From positions 3,659,001 through 3,723,000 of the forward strand of contig NZ_CP107904.1 of NCBI RefSeq assembly GCF_036013975.1: DNA of 64,000 nucleotides. The letters run 5' to 3'. Below are positions 25,589-34,646 of the stretch, piece after piece. How positions within the stretch are numbered: position 1 is the stretch's first letter; each line of letters starts with the position of its first letter. This DNA comes from Kitasatospora sp. NBC_00458. GTDB lineage: Bacteria; Actinomycetota; Actinomycetes; Streptomycetales; Streptomycetaceae. The notes under the pieces are model-generated. The model saw only the letters and a list, made by a program, of their open reading frames with translations. It was not told where the DNA came from and ran no database searches. The position numbers and the translations under genes are program-made.

Positions 25589-27262
25589 ATGACGAATCAT
25601 CGGGCCCCCGGCCCGCGCTTTCTGCTGACCGCGCTCGCGGCCGGCACCCTGCTCCTCACCACGGCGTGCGGCGGGAACGACCGGCCCGCCCAGGACCAGG
25701 CCGCTTCCACCCCGTCGGCGGCCGCCACCACGGCCGCCGAGACGCCGACCCCGACCCCGACGCCGACGCCCACCCCGACCGTGAAGCCGACCGGCGCGGA
25801 CGACCCGGCGCTCAAGCCCTTCTACGGCCAGCAGATCACCTGGGCCGCCTGCCCGCCGGACGCCAAGGCGGCCGAGGCGAAGATCGACACCTCCCTGATG
25901 AAGTGCGGCAGGCTGCACGTCCCGCTCGACTACACCAACCCGTCGGGCGAGGCCCTCGACCTCGCACTGCTCAAGCTGCCCGCCGCCAAGCAGGACCAGA
26001 GGCTCGGCTCGCTGATGGTCAACCCTGGCGGCCCGGGCGGCTCCGGCGTGGAGATGGTCAAGTTCGGCGCCGAGCAGTTCGACGGCACCCTGCACAACCG
26101 CTTCGACGTGATCGGCTTCGACCCGCGCGGCACCGGCGAGAGCTCCCCGGTGCTCTGCCTGGACGACAAGCAGCGCGACGCGGTCAACGAGCAGGACGAC
26201 CCGGCCGACCCGCAGGAGGCGAAGGCCCTGTCGGACAAGCAGGAGGCCGAGTACATAGCCGCCTGCCAGGCCAGGTCCGGCAAGCTGCTGCCCTTCGTCG
26301 GCACCCGCAGCACCGCCCGCGACCTGGACGTGCTGCGCGCCGCCGTCGGCGACCAGAAGCTCAACTACCTGGGCATCTCCTACGGCACCTACCTGGGCGC
26401 GCTCTACGCCGAGGAGTTCCCGAAGAACACCGGCCGCCTGATCCTCGACGCCGCCGTCGACCCCGCCCAGGGGAGCCTCGACAAGAGCATCGCGCAGATC
26501 ATCGGCTTCGAGAAGTCCTTCCAGCGCTTCGCCGTCGACTGCGTCGAGAACCACGCCGACGAGTGCGCGCTGGGCAAGTCCTCCGCCAAGGCGGCCAGGA
26601 AGGCCGCCGACTTCCTCGACGGGCTGCGCGACAAGCCGCTCCCCACCAAGGACGGCCGCAAGGTCGGCAGCGGCCTCGCCTGGACCGGCGTCACGCACAT
26701 GCTCTACGGCGACGAGAAGACCTACTGGCCGTACCTGCGCCTGGCCTTCACCGAGGCGATGCAGGCCCGCCAGGGCAACGTCCTGCTCGCCTCCGCCGAC
26801 GAGTCCAACGGCCGGGACGACAAGGGCCACTACGACGCCAGCGAGGCGGCCCTGGTCGCGGTCCGCTGCGCCGACGGCGCCTCCGCGGCCCCGACCGCCG
26901 AGCAGGCCCAGGCCGCCGTGCAGAAGCTCCAGCAGGAGGCGCCGCTGTTCACCAAGGACGTCACCGTGGAGGACTTCACCGAGGGCTCCTGCGCCAACTG
27001 GCCGTTCAAGTCGCCGGAGAAGCCGCACACCGTCCGGGCCGAGGGCGCCGCGCCGATCCTGGTCGTCGGCTCCACCGGCGACCCGGCCACCCCGTACGCC
27101 GCCGCCGAGTCGCTGGCCAAGGGCTTCGCCAGCGCCACCCTGCTGACCCGGGTCGGCGAGGGCCACGGCGCCTTCGGCAAGGGCAACGGCTGCATCGACG
27201 CGGCGTACGCCGCGTACCTCACCGAGGGCACCCTGCCGGCCGCCGGGACCAAGTGCTCCTGA
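25589..27262 (+). CDS. S33 alpha/beta-hydrolase lipoprotein (tripeptidyl aminopeptidase-like)
   Basis: 557 residues. Signal peptide with lipobox LTTAC, then a Thr/Pro repeat linker (about residues 50-65) and the Tap/SlpD-type fold. It has the oxyanion segment LMVNPGGPGGSG, VIGFDPRGTGES, nucleophile YLGISYGTYLGALYA, Asp in VVGSTGDPATPY and His in EGHGAFG. Secreted or membrane-anchored relatives in Streptomyces remove tripeptides from proteins. It is monocistronic. Confidence 0.93.
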   Translation: MTNHRAPGPRFLLTALAAGTLLLTTACGGNDRPAQDQAASTPSAAATTAAETPTPTPTPTPTPTVKPTGADDPALKPFYGQQITWAACPPDAKAAEAKIDTSLMKCGRLHVPLDYTNPSGEALDLALLKLPAAKQDQRLGSLMVNPGGPGGSGVEMVKFGAEQFDGTLHNRFDVIGFDPRGTGESSPVLCLDDKQRDAVNEQDDPADPQEAKALSDKQEAEYIAACQARSGKLLPFVGTRSTARDLDVLRAAVGDQKLNYLGISYGTYLGALYAEEFPKNTGRLILDAAVDPAQGSLDKSIAQIIGFEKSFQRFAVDCVENHADECALGKSSAKAARKAADFLDGLRDKPLPTKDGRKVGSGLAWTGVTHMLYGDEKTYWPYLRLAFTEAMQARQGNVLLASADESNGRDDKGHYDASEAALVAVRCADGASAAPTAEQAQAAVQKLQQEAPLFTKDVTVEDFTEGSCANWPFKSPEKPHTVRAEGAAPILVVGSTGDPATPYAAAESLAKGFASATLLTRVGEGHGAFGKGNGCIDAAYAAYLTEGTLPAAGTKCS

Positions 27263-27570
27263 CGCCCGCGGACGACCCGCCGGACAACCCGCGCCGGGCA
27301 TCCGCGCGGAACGCGGCGCTGACGGAAGGGGCGCCGGGGACGGTGCGTCGTAGCAGATGAAGATGGGGAGGGCGCTGACACGAAGGTGTCAACGTCACAA
27401 CTTGATAGCTCGTTCGGATGAAATCCGCGTGCGCCCTCCCCAACTGATGACCGCTCAACTACCGTTGAGTCGCTGTCGGACGGGCGCTGGACGCCGCCCC
27501 GCAGCCCCATACTTCACCTGACGTCACCACCACTTCACCGGCACCTTCCCGCCCTCACGAGGAGGACCCG
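27263..27570. promoter_or_regulatory. Leader region with structured element before the UraD-like gene
   Basis: The 308-base gap is less GC-rich than its surroundings. It contains the three-way-junction candidate (27365-27441), then an inverted repeat CTCAAC-tacc-GTTGAG at 27454-27469, and then the downstream gene's AGGAGG. It could be a 5' leader of the UraD-like gene or the 3' end of the peptidase transcript. Confidence 0.5.
27365..27441 (+). ncRNA. Candidate structured RNA (three-way junction)
   Basis: An 11-bp closing stem (GGGGAGGGCGC, 27365-27375, with GCGCCCTCCCC, 27431-27441) encloses two hairpins: TGACAC-gaag-GTGTCA (27376-27391) and CGGAT-gaa-ATCCG (27415-27427). The second is flanked by a further ACG/CGT pairing. 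The unpaired ACAACTTGATAGCTC between them is AT-rich and could be conserved. I do not recognise a known riboswitch class. A cis-regulatory RNA or an elaborate terminator are the alternatives. Confidence 0.4.
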
Positions 27571-28116
27571 CTGGCCAGCGAGATTCCGTCACAGCGGCTC
27601 GACCCCCGGACCGAGCCGACCCTCCTCGGACTGCACCGATTCAACGAGGCCGACGCCGGCGCCGTCGAGGAGGCCCTGCTGGCCTGCTGCGGCAGCCACC
27701 GGTGGGCCCTCCGACTCACCGCGCACCGGCCCTACCCCGACATAGAGTCCCTGCTGGCCGCCGCCAGCGAGGCTTCCTACGACCTGCGCCCGGCCGACCT
27801 GGCCGAGGCACTGGCGGACGAGAGCTGGATGCCGCAGCCGCTCCTCGGCATGCGCGCACCCGGCAGCCAGGCGGCGCACACCGCGCTCCGGGCGGCCCAC
27901 GCCGCCTACGAGGCGAGGTTCGGCCACGTCTTCGTGGTCTGCCTGGAGAGCGTCGCCCCCGAGGAGATGCTCGACACCGTCCTCAGCTCGATCCGCACCC
28001 GACTCGCCAACGACCGGGACGAGGAACGCCTGGTGGCCTCCGACGAACTGCGCCGGATCGCCCTCACCCGCCTGGAGCACCTGGTCGCCACCCACACGGG
28101 GGCCGGGGCCCGCTGA
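27571..28116 (+). CDS. UraD-like (OHCU decarboxylase family) protein, probable CTG start
   Basis: 181 residues when read from CTG 27571, which has AGGAGG directly upstream at 5 bases. No ATG or GTG occurs in frame before 27829, and a start there would cut off half the fold. The chain matches the OHCU decarboxylase family: GLHRFNEADAGAVEEALLAC, LRPADLAEALADESW, AYEARFGHVFVVCLE and DELRRIALTRLEHLV. The HPRIG motif with the catalytic His of true UraD enzymes is missing (ESWMPQP stands there). It may therefore be a non-catalytic paralogue; no other uric-acid gene is near. Confidence 0.78.
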   Translation: MASEIPSQRLDPRTEPTLLGLHRFNEADAGAVEEALLACCGSHRWALRLTAHRPYPDIESLLAAASEASYDLRPADLAEALADESWMPQPLLGMRAPGSQAAHTALRAAHAAYEARFGHVFVVCLESVAPEEMLDTVLSSIRTRLANDRDEERLVASDELRRIALTRLEHLVATHTGAGAR

Positions 28117-28124
28117 GCCGCTCC

Positions 28125-28163
28125 GCCCGTTCGTCCCGCCCCACCCGGGCGGGACGGACGGGC
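28125..28163 (+). terminator. Terminator of the UraD-like gene
   Basis: 16-base arms (28125-28140 and 28148-28163), paired with one G-T wobble and closed by a 7-base loop, begin 9 bases after the stop codon. It may also serve the convergent lipoprotein gene. Confidence 0.7.
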
Positions 28164-28256
28164 CGGGCGGCTCCGGCTTTTCCGGCTCCTCCGGCCCGGC
28201 CTCTCCGCCCCGTCCTCCCCGGCCCGTCGGCTCCGACCCGTTCCGCTCCGGACCGG

Positions 28257-29096
28257 TCAGCCCCGCTGGGCCGCGCGGAGCCTGGCCACCTGCCGCCCGA
28301 CGATCCGCTCGTCCGGCTCCGGCGCCGGCTCCGCCCCGACGCCCACCGTGCTGAACACCACCAGCGCCGGACCGACCCGCGCCAGCACCGCACGCTGCGC
28401 GAGCACCGCCGTCGCCGATTCATTCGTGAGGGTGAATCCGGTCACCGCGTCGGCTCCCCCGGGGGTGGGCGTGTCGTTCCGGCTCAGCCGGTGCCGGGTC
28501 CGCACCTCCTTGCGCCCCTTCTCCGAGGGCGGCGGCGGCGCCGTCGAGACGAAGGACGCGCAGGCGCCGAACAGCCCCTCCAGCTCCGCCTGCAGCCGGG
28601 CCGCCCGGTCGCCCCGGTAGCCGAGCAGCCCCCCGTAGACGCCCCCCTCCGGGTCCGCGGCCCGCGCCACGCTCAGGTCCGTCTCCGCGTACGGCACCGC
28701 CGGCCCGGGAGCGGCCGAGGCCCCGCCCGCCGCCACCGGCGACACCGCGTCCAGCAGCGGCTGGCAGACCGGCGGGTCGGCGGACTCCCGGCCGCCCCCC
28801 GAACCGGTCTCACCGTGACCGGGCGTCATCACCGTCACCGTGTAGCCGGGGCCCAGGTCGGCGTCGGTCACCGCGGCCGCGCGCAGTTCGGCGGCGGTGA
28901 GCTCGCGGGCCGGGCCGCCGCCCCGGGCCCGGTCGGCCGAGCCGTCCGCCGCGGCGCAGCCGGCGGTGAGGAGCAGCGCTCCGAGCAGCAGCCCTGCTCG
29001 GGACGGCCGGCCGGCAGCGGGACGGGCCGGCGGGCGGGCCGCGGGCACCGGACGGGGTGAGGGGCGGGGTGAGGGGCGGGGCGGGGACGGCAGCAC
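28257..29096 (-). CDS. Putative lipoprotein of unknown function
   Basis: About 279 residues. A Pro/Arg-rich N-terminus leads to a lipoprotein signal (LLLGALLLTAGC). The mature part has the DADLGPGYTVTVM segment found in many Streptomyces lipoproteins with a PknH-like/sensor-type extracellular domain, a CQPLLDAVSP Cys and an ACASFVS Cys, which could form a disulfide. The true start is uncertain; the long Pro-rich leader may be partly untranslated. Function is not known. Confidence 0.72.
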   Translation of the reverse strand: MLPSPPRPSPRPSPRPVPAARPPARPAAGRPSRAGLLLGALLLTAGCAAADGSADRARGGGPARELTAAELRAAAVTDADLGPGYTVTVMTPGHGETGSGGGRESADPPVCQPLLDAVSPVAAGGASAAPGPAVPYAETDLSVARAADPEGGVYGGLLGYRGDRAARLQAELEGLFGACASFVSTAPPPPSEKGRKEVRTRHRLSRNDTPTPGGADAVTGFTLTNESATAVLAQRAVLARVGPALVVFSTVGVGAEPAPEPDERIVGRQVARLRAAQRG

Positions 29097-29355
29097 GGGG
29101 GGCCTCGGCAGGGTGTCGGCGGCGGGCTTCGGGGCTGGGCACCGTAGCGCGCCGGGGCGGTCACTCTGCGTCGCGACCGTTGTGCCGGTTCCCGCCCGAC
29201 TAGGCCAGTCGTGCCTGATTGATCACACCTCGGGCCCCCGGAGGCGGTTCCCGACAGCGCGTCGATAGGATGCTCGCGGCCGGTGGACCGTACCCGGCCG
29301 GGCTGACCGACACCGAAGCCGGCCGAGCCCCCAATCGCTTCCGGAGGGTTTTTCC
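29097..29355. promoter_or_regulatory. Divergent region before sdhC
   Basis: The 259-base gap between the lipoprotein gene and sdhC holds the sdh operon promoter. CGATAGGATGCT near 29262 could be a -10-type element for a sigma factor, but I cannot assign it. No palindromic operator is evident. Confidence 0.4.
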
Positions 29356-29736
29356 GTGCCGGCTGGAACGCTGTACCGCGGCCGGGAAGGCATGTGGAGC
29401 TGGGTGGCTCATCGAGTCACCGGCGTCCTCATCTTCTTCTTCCTGTTTGCACATGTCCTGGACACCGCACTGGTGCGGGTGTCTCCCGAGGCGTACGACA
29501 CCGTCATTCAGACGTACAAGACGCCACTCGTGAACCTGATGGAGTACGGCCTGGTGGCCGCCATCCTGTTCCACGCCCTGAACGGCCTGCGGGTCGTAGC
29601 CGTCGACTTCTGGTCGAAGGGCCCGAAGTACCAGAAGCAGATGCTCTGGACCGTGGTCGGGGTCTGGGTCGTCCTGATGGCCGGCGCCTTCTACCCGATC
29701 CTGCAGCACACGCTGACCTCCTGGTTCGGGAAGTGA
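29356..29736 (+). CDS. sdhC: Succinate dehydrogenase cytochrome b556 subunit
   Basis: 126 residues with three membrane helices. The AHRVTGVLIFFFLFAHVLDTALV region supplies a heme-binding His, and a further His follows in AAILFHALNGLRVV. GTG 29356 is preceded by GGAGGG. First gene of sdhCDAB; it anchors the complex and passes electrons to menaquinone. Confidence 0.94.
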   Translation: MPAGTLYRGREGMWSWVAHRVTGVLIFFFLFAHVLDTALVRVSPEAYDTVIQTYKTPLVNLMEYGLVAAILFHALNGLRVVAVDFWSKGPKYQKQMLWTVVGVWVVLMAGAFYPILQHTLTSWFGK

Positions 29737-29744
29737 TCTGAGAC

Positions 29745-30236
29745 ATGTCCACGGAAATCTCCGACGCCCTGGTGGTCCCCTCCGTCCAGGCGCACACCGG
29801 CAAGGGTCTCGGCACCGGCAACCCGGCCGACGACTTCGTGATCGAGCCGGCGCGCCAGCGGACGAAGAAGACCCCGCGCCGCACCCGGACCAACTTCGAG
29901 ATGCTGGCCTGGCTCTTCATGCGCCTGTCCGGCATCGTCCTCGTGGTGCTGATCCTCGGCCACCTGCTGATCATGCTGGTGCTCGACGGCGGCGTCTCCA
30001 AGATCGGCTTCGCCTTCGTGGCCGGCCGCTGGGCCTCGCCGTTCTGGCAGGTCTGGGACCTCCTGATGCTCTGGCTGGCCATGCTCCACGGCTCCAACGG
30101 CATGCGGACGGTCATCAACGACTACGCCGAGAAGGACTCCACCCGGCTCTGGCTGAAGGGCCTCATGGGTGCCGCCACGGTCTTCACCGTGCTGCTCGGC
30201 ACCCTGGTGATCTTCACCTTCGACCCGAACATCTAA
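29745..30236 (+). CDS. sdhD: Succinate dehydrogenase membrane anchor subunit
   Basis: 163 residues: a cytosolic N-terminus of about 50, then three helices (LFMRLSGIVLVVLILGHLLI, AMLHGSNGMRTVINDYAE, TVFTVLLGTLVIFTF). The SGIV/GH and HG motifs match the SdhD heme/quinone region. It starts 8 bases after sdhC. Confidence 0.94.
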   Translation: MSTEISDALVVPSVQAHTGKGLGTGNPADDFVIEPARQRTKKTPRRTRTNFEMLAWLFMRLSGIVLVVLILGHLLIMLVLDGGVSKIGFAFVAGRWASPFWQVWDLLMLWLAMLHGSNGMRTVINDYAEKDSTRLWLKGLMGAATVFTVLLGTLVIFTFDPNI

Positions 30237-30275
30237 TCGGCAATCGGCAGAGGCCAGAGGCGAGTCAGAACCCCC

Positions 30276-32018
30276 ATGCAGATTCACCAGTACGACACCG
30301 TCATCGTCGGCGCCGGCGGCGCCGGCATGCGCGCGGCCATCGAGTCGACGCAGCGCAGCCGCACCGCGGTGCTCACCAAGCTCTACCCCACCCGGTCCCA
30401 CACCGGCGCGGCCCAGGGCGGCATGTGCGCCGCCCTCGCCAACGTCGAGGAGGACAACTGGGAGTGGCACACCTTCGACACGGTCAAGGGCGGTGACTAC
30501 CTGGTCGACCAGGACGCCGCCGAGATCATGTGCAAGGAGGCCATCGACGCCGTCCTCGACCTGGAGAAGATGGGCCTCCCCTTCTCCCGGACCGAGCAGG
30601 GCCGGATCGACCAGCGCCGCTTCGGCGGCCACTCGCGCAACCACGGCGAGGCCCCGGTCCGCCGCTCGTGCTACGCGGCCGACCGCACCGGTCACATGAT
30701 CCTCCAGACGCTGTTCCAGAACTGCGTCAAGCACGGCGTCGAGTTCTTCAACGAGTTCTACGTCCTCGACCTGCTGATCAACGACGGCAAGACGGCCGGC
30801 GTCGTCGCCTACGAGCTGGCCACCGGCGAGATCCACGTCTTCCAGGCCAAGTCGGTCGTCTTCGCCTCCGGCGGCACCGGCAAGTTCTTCAAGGTCTCCT
30901 CCAACGCCCACACCCTCACCGGTGACGGCCAGGCCCTGGTGTACCGCCGCGGCCTGCCGCTGGAGGACATGGAGTTCTTCCAGTTCCACCCGACGGGCAT
31001 CTGGCGGATGGGCATCCTCCTCACCGAGGGCGCCCGCGGCGAGGGCGGCATCCTCCGCAACAAGGACGGCGAGCGCTTCATGGAGCGCTACGCCCCCGTC
31101 ATGAAGGACCTCGCGTCCCGTGACGTCTGCTCCCGCGCGATCTACACCGAGATCCGCGAAGGCCGCGGCTGCGGTCCGGACGGCGACCACGTCTACCTGG
31201 ACCTCACCCACCTGCCGCCGGAGCAGCTGGACGCCAAGCTCCCGGACATCACGGAGTTCGCGCGCACCTACCTCGGCATCGAGCCCTACACGGACCCGAT
31301 CCCGATCCAGCCGACCGCGCACTACGCCATGGGCGGCATCCCGACCAACGTCGAGGGCGAGGTGCTGCGCAACAACACCGACGTGGTCCCCGGCCTGTAC
31401 GCGGCCGGCGAGGTCGCCTGCGTGTCGGTGCACGGCGCCAACCGCCTGGGCACCAACTCGCTGCTGGACATCAACGTCTTCGGCAAGCGCGCCGGCATCG
31501 CCGCCGCCGACTACGCGCAGACGGTGGGCTTCACCGAGCTGCCCGAGAACCCGGCCGAGAAGGTCCAGGCCCTGGTCGACGGCCTGCGCGAGTCCACCGG
31601 CACCGAGTCCGTGGCGCAGATCCGCAAGGAGCTGCAGGAGACCATGGACACCAACGCCATGGTGTACCGCACCGGCGCCACCCTCAAGCAGGCGGTCGAG
31701 GACATCGCCGCGCTGCGCGAGCGGTACAAGCACGTCGCGATCCAGGACAAGGGCTTCCGGTACAACACGGACCTGCTGGAGGCCGTCGAGCTGGGCAACC
31801 TGCTCGACCTGGCCGAGGTCCTGGCGGTCTCCGCGCTCGCCCGCGAGGAGTCCCGCGGCGGTCACTACCGCGAGGACTTCCCGACCCGTGACGACGTGAA
31901 GTTCATGCAGCACACCATGGCGTACCAGGAGGTTGCCGCGGACGGCACCACCTCCATCCGCCTCGACTACAAGCCGGTCGTCACGACCCGCTACCAGCCG
32001 ATGGAGCGTAAGTACTGA
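30276..32018 (+). CDS. sdhA: Succinate dehydrogenase flavoprotein subunit
   Basis: 580 residues. FAD-binding VIVGAGGAGMRAAIES, covalent-flavin His in TRSHTGAAQGGM, substrate site QFHPTGIW, catalytic Arg region GARGEGGIL, and HGANRLGTNSLLD. It oxidises succinate to fumarate in the TCA cycle on the inner face of the membrane. Its stop overlaps the sdhB start by one base (TGATG). Confidence 0.98.
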   Translation: MQIHQYDTVIVGAGGAGMRAAIESTQRSRTAVLTKLYPTRSHTGAAQGGMCAALANVEEDNWEWHTFDTVKGGDYLVDQDAAEIMCKEAIDAVLDLEKMGLPFSRTEQGRIDQRRFGGHSRNHGEAPVRRSCYAADRTGHMILQTLFQNCVKHGVEFFNEFYVLDLLINDGKTAGVVAYELATGEIHVFQAKSVVFASGGTGKFFKVSSNAHTLTGDGQALVYRRGLPLEDMEFFQFHPTGIWRMGILLTEGARGEGGILRNKDGERFMERYAPVMKDLASRDVCSRAIYTEIREGRGCGPDGDHVYLDLTHLPPEQLDAKLPDITEFARTYLGIEPYTDPIPIQPTAHYAMGGIPTNVEGEVLRNNTDVVPGLYAAGEVACVSVHGANRLGTNSLLDINVFGKRAGIAAADYAQTVGFTELPENPAEKVQALVDGLRESTGTESVAQIRKELQETMDTNAMVYRTGATLKQAVEDIAALRERYKHVAIQDKGFRYNTDLLEAVELGNLLDLAEVLAVSALAREESRGGHYREDFPTRDDVKFMQHTMAYQEVAADGTTSIRLDYKPVVTTRYQPMERKY

Positions 32019-32791
32019 TGAGCACTCCGACCGTGGAGAAGCACTCGGCCGCTCTGGACGCGGCCGAGAGCGGGGCCGTCAAGCTGATCACCGTCACCTT
32101 CCGGATCCGCCGGTTCAACCCGGAGGAGCACCCGGACCCGGTGTGGGTCGACTACCAGCTGGACATGGACCCGAAGGAGCGCGTCCTGGACGCGCTCAAC
32201 AAGATCAAGTGGGAGCAGGACGGCACCCTCACCTACCGCCGTTCCTGTGCCCACGGCATCTGCGGCTCCGACGCCATGCGGATCAACGGCCGCAACCGGC
32301 TGGCGTGCAAGACCCTGGTCAAGGACGTCAACCCGGAGAAGCCGATCACGATCGAGGCCATCAAGGGCCTGACGGTCCTCAAGGACCTGATCGTGGACAT
32401 GGACCCGTTCTTCCAGGCGTACAAGGACGTCATGCCGTTCCTCATCACCAAGGGGAACGACCCGACCCGCGAGCGCCTGCAGTCCGCCGAGGACCGCGAG
32501 CGGTTCGACGACACCACCAAGTGCATCCTGTGCGCCGCGTGCACGTCGTCCTGCCCGGTCTTCTGGAACGACGGCCAGTACTTCGGCCCGGCCGCGATCG
32601 TCAACGCGCACCGCTTCATCTTCGACTCGCGCGACGAGGGTGCGGAGCAGCGGCTGGAGATCCTGAACGACCGTGAGGGCGTCTGGCGCTGCCGGACCAC
32701 CTTCAACTGCTCGGAGGCCTGCCCGCGTGGCATCGAGGTCACCAAGGCGATCCAGGAAGTGAAGCGGGCGCTGGTCACCCGCCGCTTCTGA
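32018..32791 (+). CDS. sdhB: Succinate dehydrogenase iron-sulfur subunit
   Basis: 257 residues. The [2Fe-2S] loop reads RRSCAHGICGSDAM, with Asp in place of one Cys, as is usual in actinobacteria; RLAC supplies the last ligand. The C-terminal ferredoxin-like part has CILCAACTSSCP and CSEACPRGI for the [4Fe-4S] and [3Fe-4S] clusters. It carries electrons from SdhA to the membrane subunits. Last gene of the operon, followed by a strong terminator. Confidence 0.98.
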   Translation: MSTPTVEKHSAALDAAESGAVKLITVTFRIRRFNPEEHPDPVWVDYQLDMDPKERVLDALNKIKWEQDGTLTYRRSCAHGICGSDAMRINGRNRLACKTLVKDVNPEKPITIEAIKGLTVLKDLIVDMDPFFQAYKDVMPFLITKGNDPTRERLQSAEDRERFDDTTKCILCAACTSSCPVFWNDGQYFGPAAIVNAHRFIFDSRDEGAEQRLEILNDREGVWRCRTTFNCSEACPRGIEVTKAIQEVKRALVTRRF

Positions 32792-32804
32792 TCCCGGCTC
32801 CATG

Positions 32805-32846
32805 ACGAAGGCCCCGTCCGATCATCAGATCGGACGGGGCCTTCGT
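32805..32846. terminator. Strong terminator after sdhB
   Basis: A perfect 19-bp stem (32805-32823 with 32828-32846), with the core AAGGCCCCGTCCGATC and loop atca. It lies between the convergent sdhB and FG-GAP repeat genes and ends only 12 bases before the latter's stop, so it probably serves both. Confidence 0.9.
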
Positions 32847-32857
32847 GGTACCGGGGC

Positions 32858-34525
32858 TCAGCGCAGGACGCCGAGGTCCTTCGGAGCCGTCCAGCCGCTG
32901 TACCGCAGGAGGTGGCGGTCGGCGCCGACGGCCCACAGGTCGGCGGTGCCGTCGCCGTCGAGGTCGCCCTCGCTGCCGAGGGTCGGGTAGGCGTCCGGGG
33001 TGAAGCCGGTGGCGACCACGCCGGCGGACGGGTCGGCCAGGGCGGAGAAGTCGAAGGTGCCGTCGCCCTTCTTCGGGACCGCGTAGGCGTGCAGCGCGCC
33101 GTTGGCCCGCTCACGCGCCCAGAGCGCCAGGTTGCCGGCCTTGTCGGCGCCGGGCGCGACCAGGTCGTAGCCGGTCCAGAGACCGCCGGCGGTGAGCTTG
33201 CGGGCGGTGCTCAGCCGGTACTGCAGGCCGGGGTTGGCGAACAGCCAGAGGTCGCCGTTCTCCACGGTCAGCAGGGACGGGCTCAGCTGGGTGTTCAGCG
33301 AGCCGAGCGCCACCGTCTGGTCGGCCTTGCTCCAGTCGGGTGCGTAGTCGGCGGGGCAGGCGGCGTCCGCACCGGCCGCGTCCTGGCAACCCGTCGGCCG
33401 GGTGACCACGCTCGGGTACTGCCGGAAGGCGCCGTTGTCGGTGTTGTAGTAGAAGTACAGGGCCGGTGACCCGGGCTGGTGCACCAGTACGTCGTCCATC
33501 GGCGCGTGGCCCCGCCATCCGCGATGGGCCGTCTGGAAGCCGGACCACGAGACCCGGTTCGGCGCCGCGGCCTTGGTGAGGACCGAGGTCGGCGTGGTGT
33601 CGGCACTCCCGGTGCCGATGATCTGGAGGTTGCCTGCGGCGTCCGGCAGCAGGATGTCCCGCACCCCGTCGCCGTCGACGTCCCCGAGCACACTGGGCTT
33701 CGGCCGCGGGTCCGACGGGGCGTAGAAGCTGTAGGAGGTGGTGAAGCTGACGTTGCCCGCGTTGTCCACCGCCTGAACGTACAGGATGTTGGTGCCCCAC
33801 TCCTTCACCTTGGTGGTGAGCGTGGCGATGCCGTCCGGGCCGGGCTTGACGCTGTCCCCCGCGCAGCCGCCGTTCAGGCCGCTGTTGTCGTTGAAGGCGT
33901 ACCGGTAGCAGGCCAGGCCCGAGGCCTCGCCGCCGCCGGCCGGGACCGGGTCGGTGCCGGTGAGGACGAAGGCGGCGGTCTCGCCGGCGTACTTGCCGGG
34001 CTTCTGACCGGAGCCGAGCGGCGGGAAGTCCGTGGAGGAGACGGCGGGCTGGGCGCTGGTCAGGTCCACCTTGAAGTGGCAGTCCGGGGACGCCGGGGAG
34101 ATCTTGTGGCCCTGGAGGGCGCGGGCGTTCCAGGCGTAGCTGTGGCCGTCGACCAGGCCGGGGACGAGGGTGCTCGCCTCCTTGTTCCAGGCGGAGGCCT
34201 CGCGGACGGCGCTGAACGCGGCGGTGTCGCCGGCGGTCTGGTCCCGGACGGAGAAGCGCGCGGACAGGGTGCCGGTGGTGTCCGAGGCGACGGTCGCCTT
34301 GAGGGTCGGGCCGTCGATGGTGCGGCCGATCCAGCCGGGCGCGGTGGCGGCGTCGCAGGCGTCGGTGAGGACGCCCGCGGAGACGATCCCGGGCTGCGGG
34401 GACGCGGTGGTCCCGGTGACCCGGAGGCCGGTCTCGGCCGCGGCGGCGGCCGGCGCGGCGAGCAGACCCGCCGCCAGGGCCGCCGCGGCGGCTCCGCCGA
34501 GTCGGCGACGGTGCGCAGGCTTCAT
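32858..34525 (-). CDS. Secreted FG-GAP/VCBS repeat protein
   Basis: 555 residues. A signal peptide (MKPAHRRRLGGAAAAALAAG, cleavage after AAAAA) is followed by an Ig-like or beta-rich N-terminal half. Then come repeat units with calcium-loop motifs such as LGDVDGDGVRDILLPD and EGDLDGDGTADLWAVG, typical of FG-GAP/VCBS repeats that fold into a beta-propeller. No sortase signal or catalytic motif is seen. An extracellular binding or structural role is likely. Confidence 0.85.
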   Translation of the reverse strand: MKPAHRRRLGGAAAAALAAGLLAAPAAAAAETGLRVTGTTASPQPGIVSAGVLTDACDAATAPGWIGRTIDGPTLKATVASDTTGTLSARFSVRDQTAGDTAAFSAVREASAWNKEASTLVPGLVDGHSYAWNARALQGHKISPASPDCHFKVDLTSAQPAVSSTDFPPLGSGQKPGKYAGETAAFVLTGTDPVPAGGGEASGLACYRYAFNDNSGLNGGCAGDSVKPGPDGIATLTTKVKEWGTNILYVQAVDNAGNVSFTTSYSFYAPSDPRPKPSVLGDVDGDGVRDILLPDAAGNLQIIGTGSADTTPTSVLTKAAAPNRVSWSGFQTAHRGWRGHAPMDDVLVHQPGSPALYFYYNTDNGAFRQYPSVVTRPTGCQDAAGADAACPADYAPDWSKADQTVALGSLNTQLSPSLLTVENGDLWLFANPGLQYRLSTARKLTAGGLWTGYDLVAPGADKAGNLALWARERANGALHAYAVPKKGDGTFDFSALADPSAGVVATGFTPDAYPTLGSEGDLDGDGTADLWAVGADRHLLRYSGWTAPKDLGVLR

Positions 34526-34646
34526 GAGGTACCCCACCCCTTGGAGTGAATCGATGCACAGGAGGACCGTGAACGGGAGTTCGATCATGGTCGAGCGCTG
34601 GGATCCTCCCAGCGCCCGGGGCACCCCTGCAACCAGGTTGAACGGG

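Noticed and set aside
27365..27441. tRNA or tRNA-like gene at the structured element
   Set aside because: The length (77 bases) is right, but there is no T-loop GTTCRA motif in place and no anticodon arm; the fold is a three-way junction.
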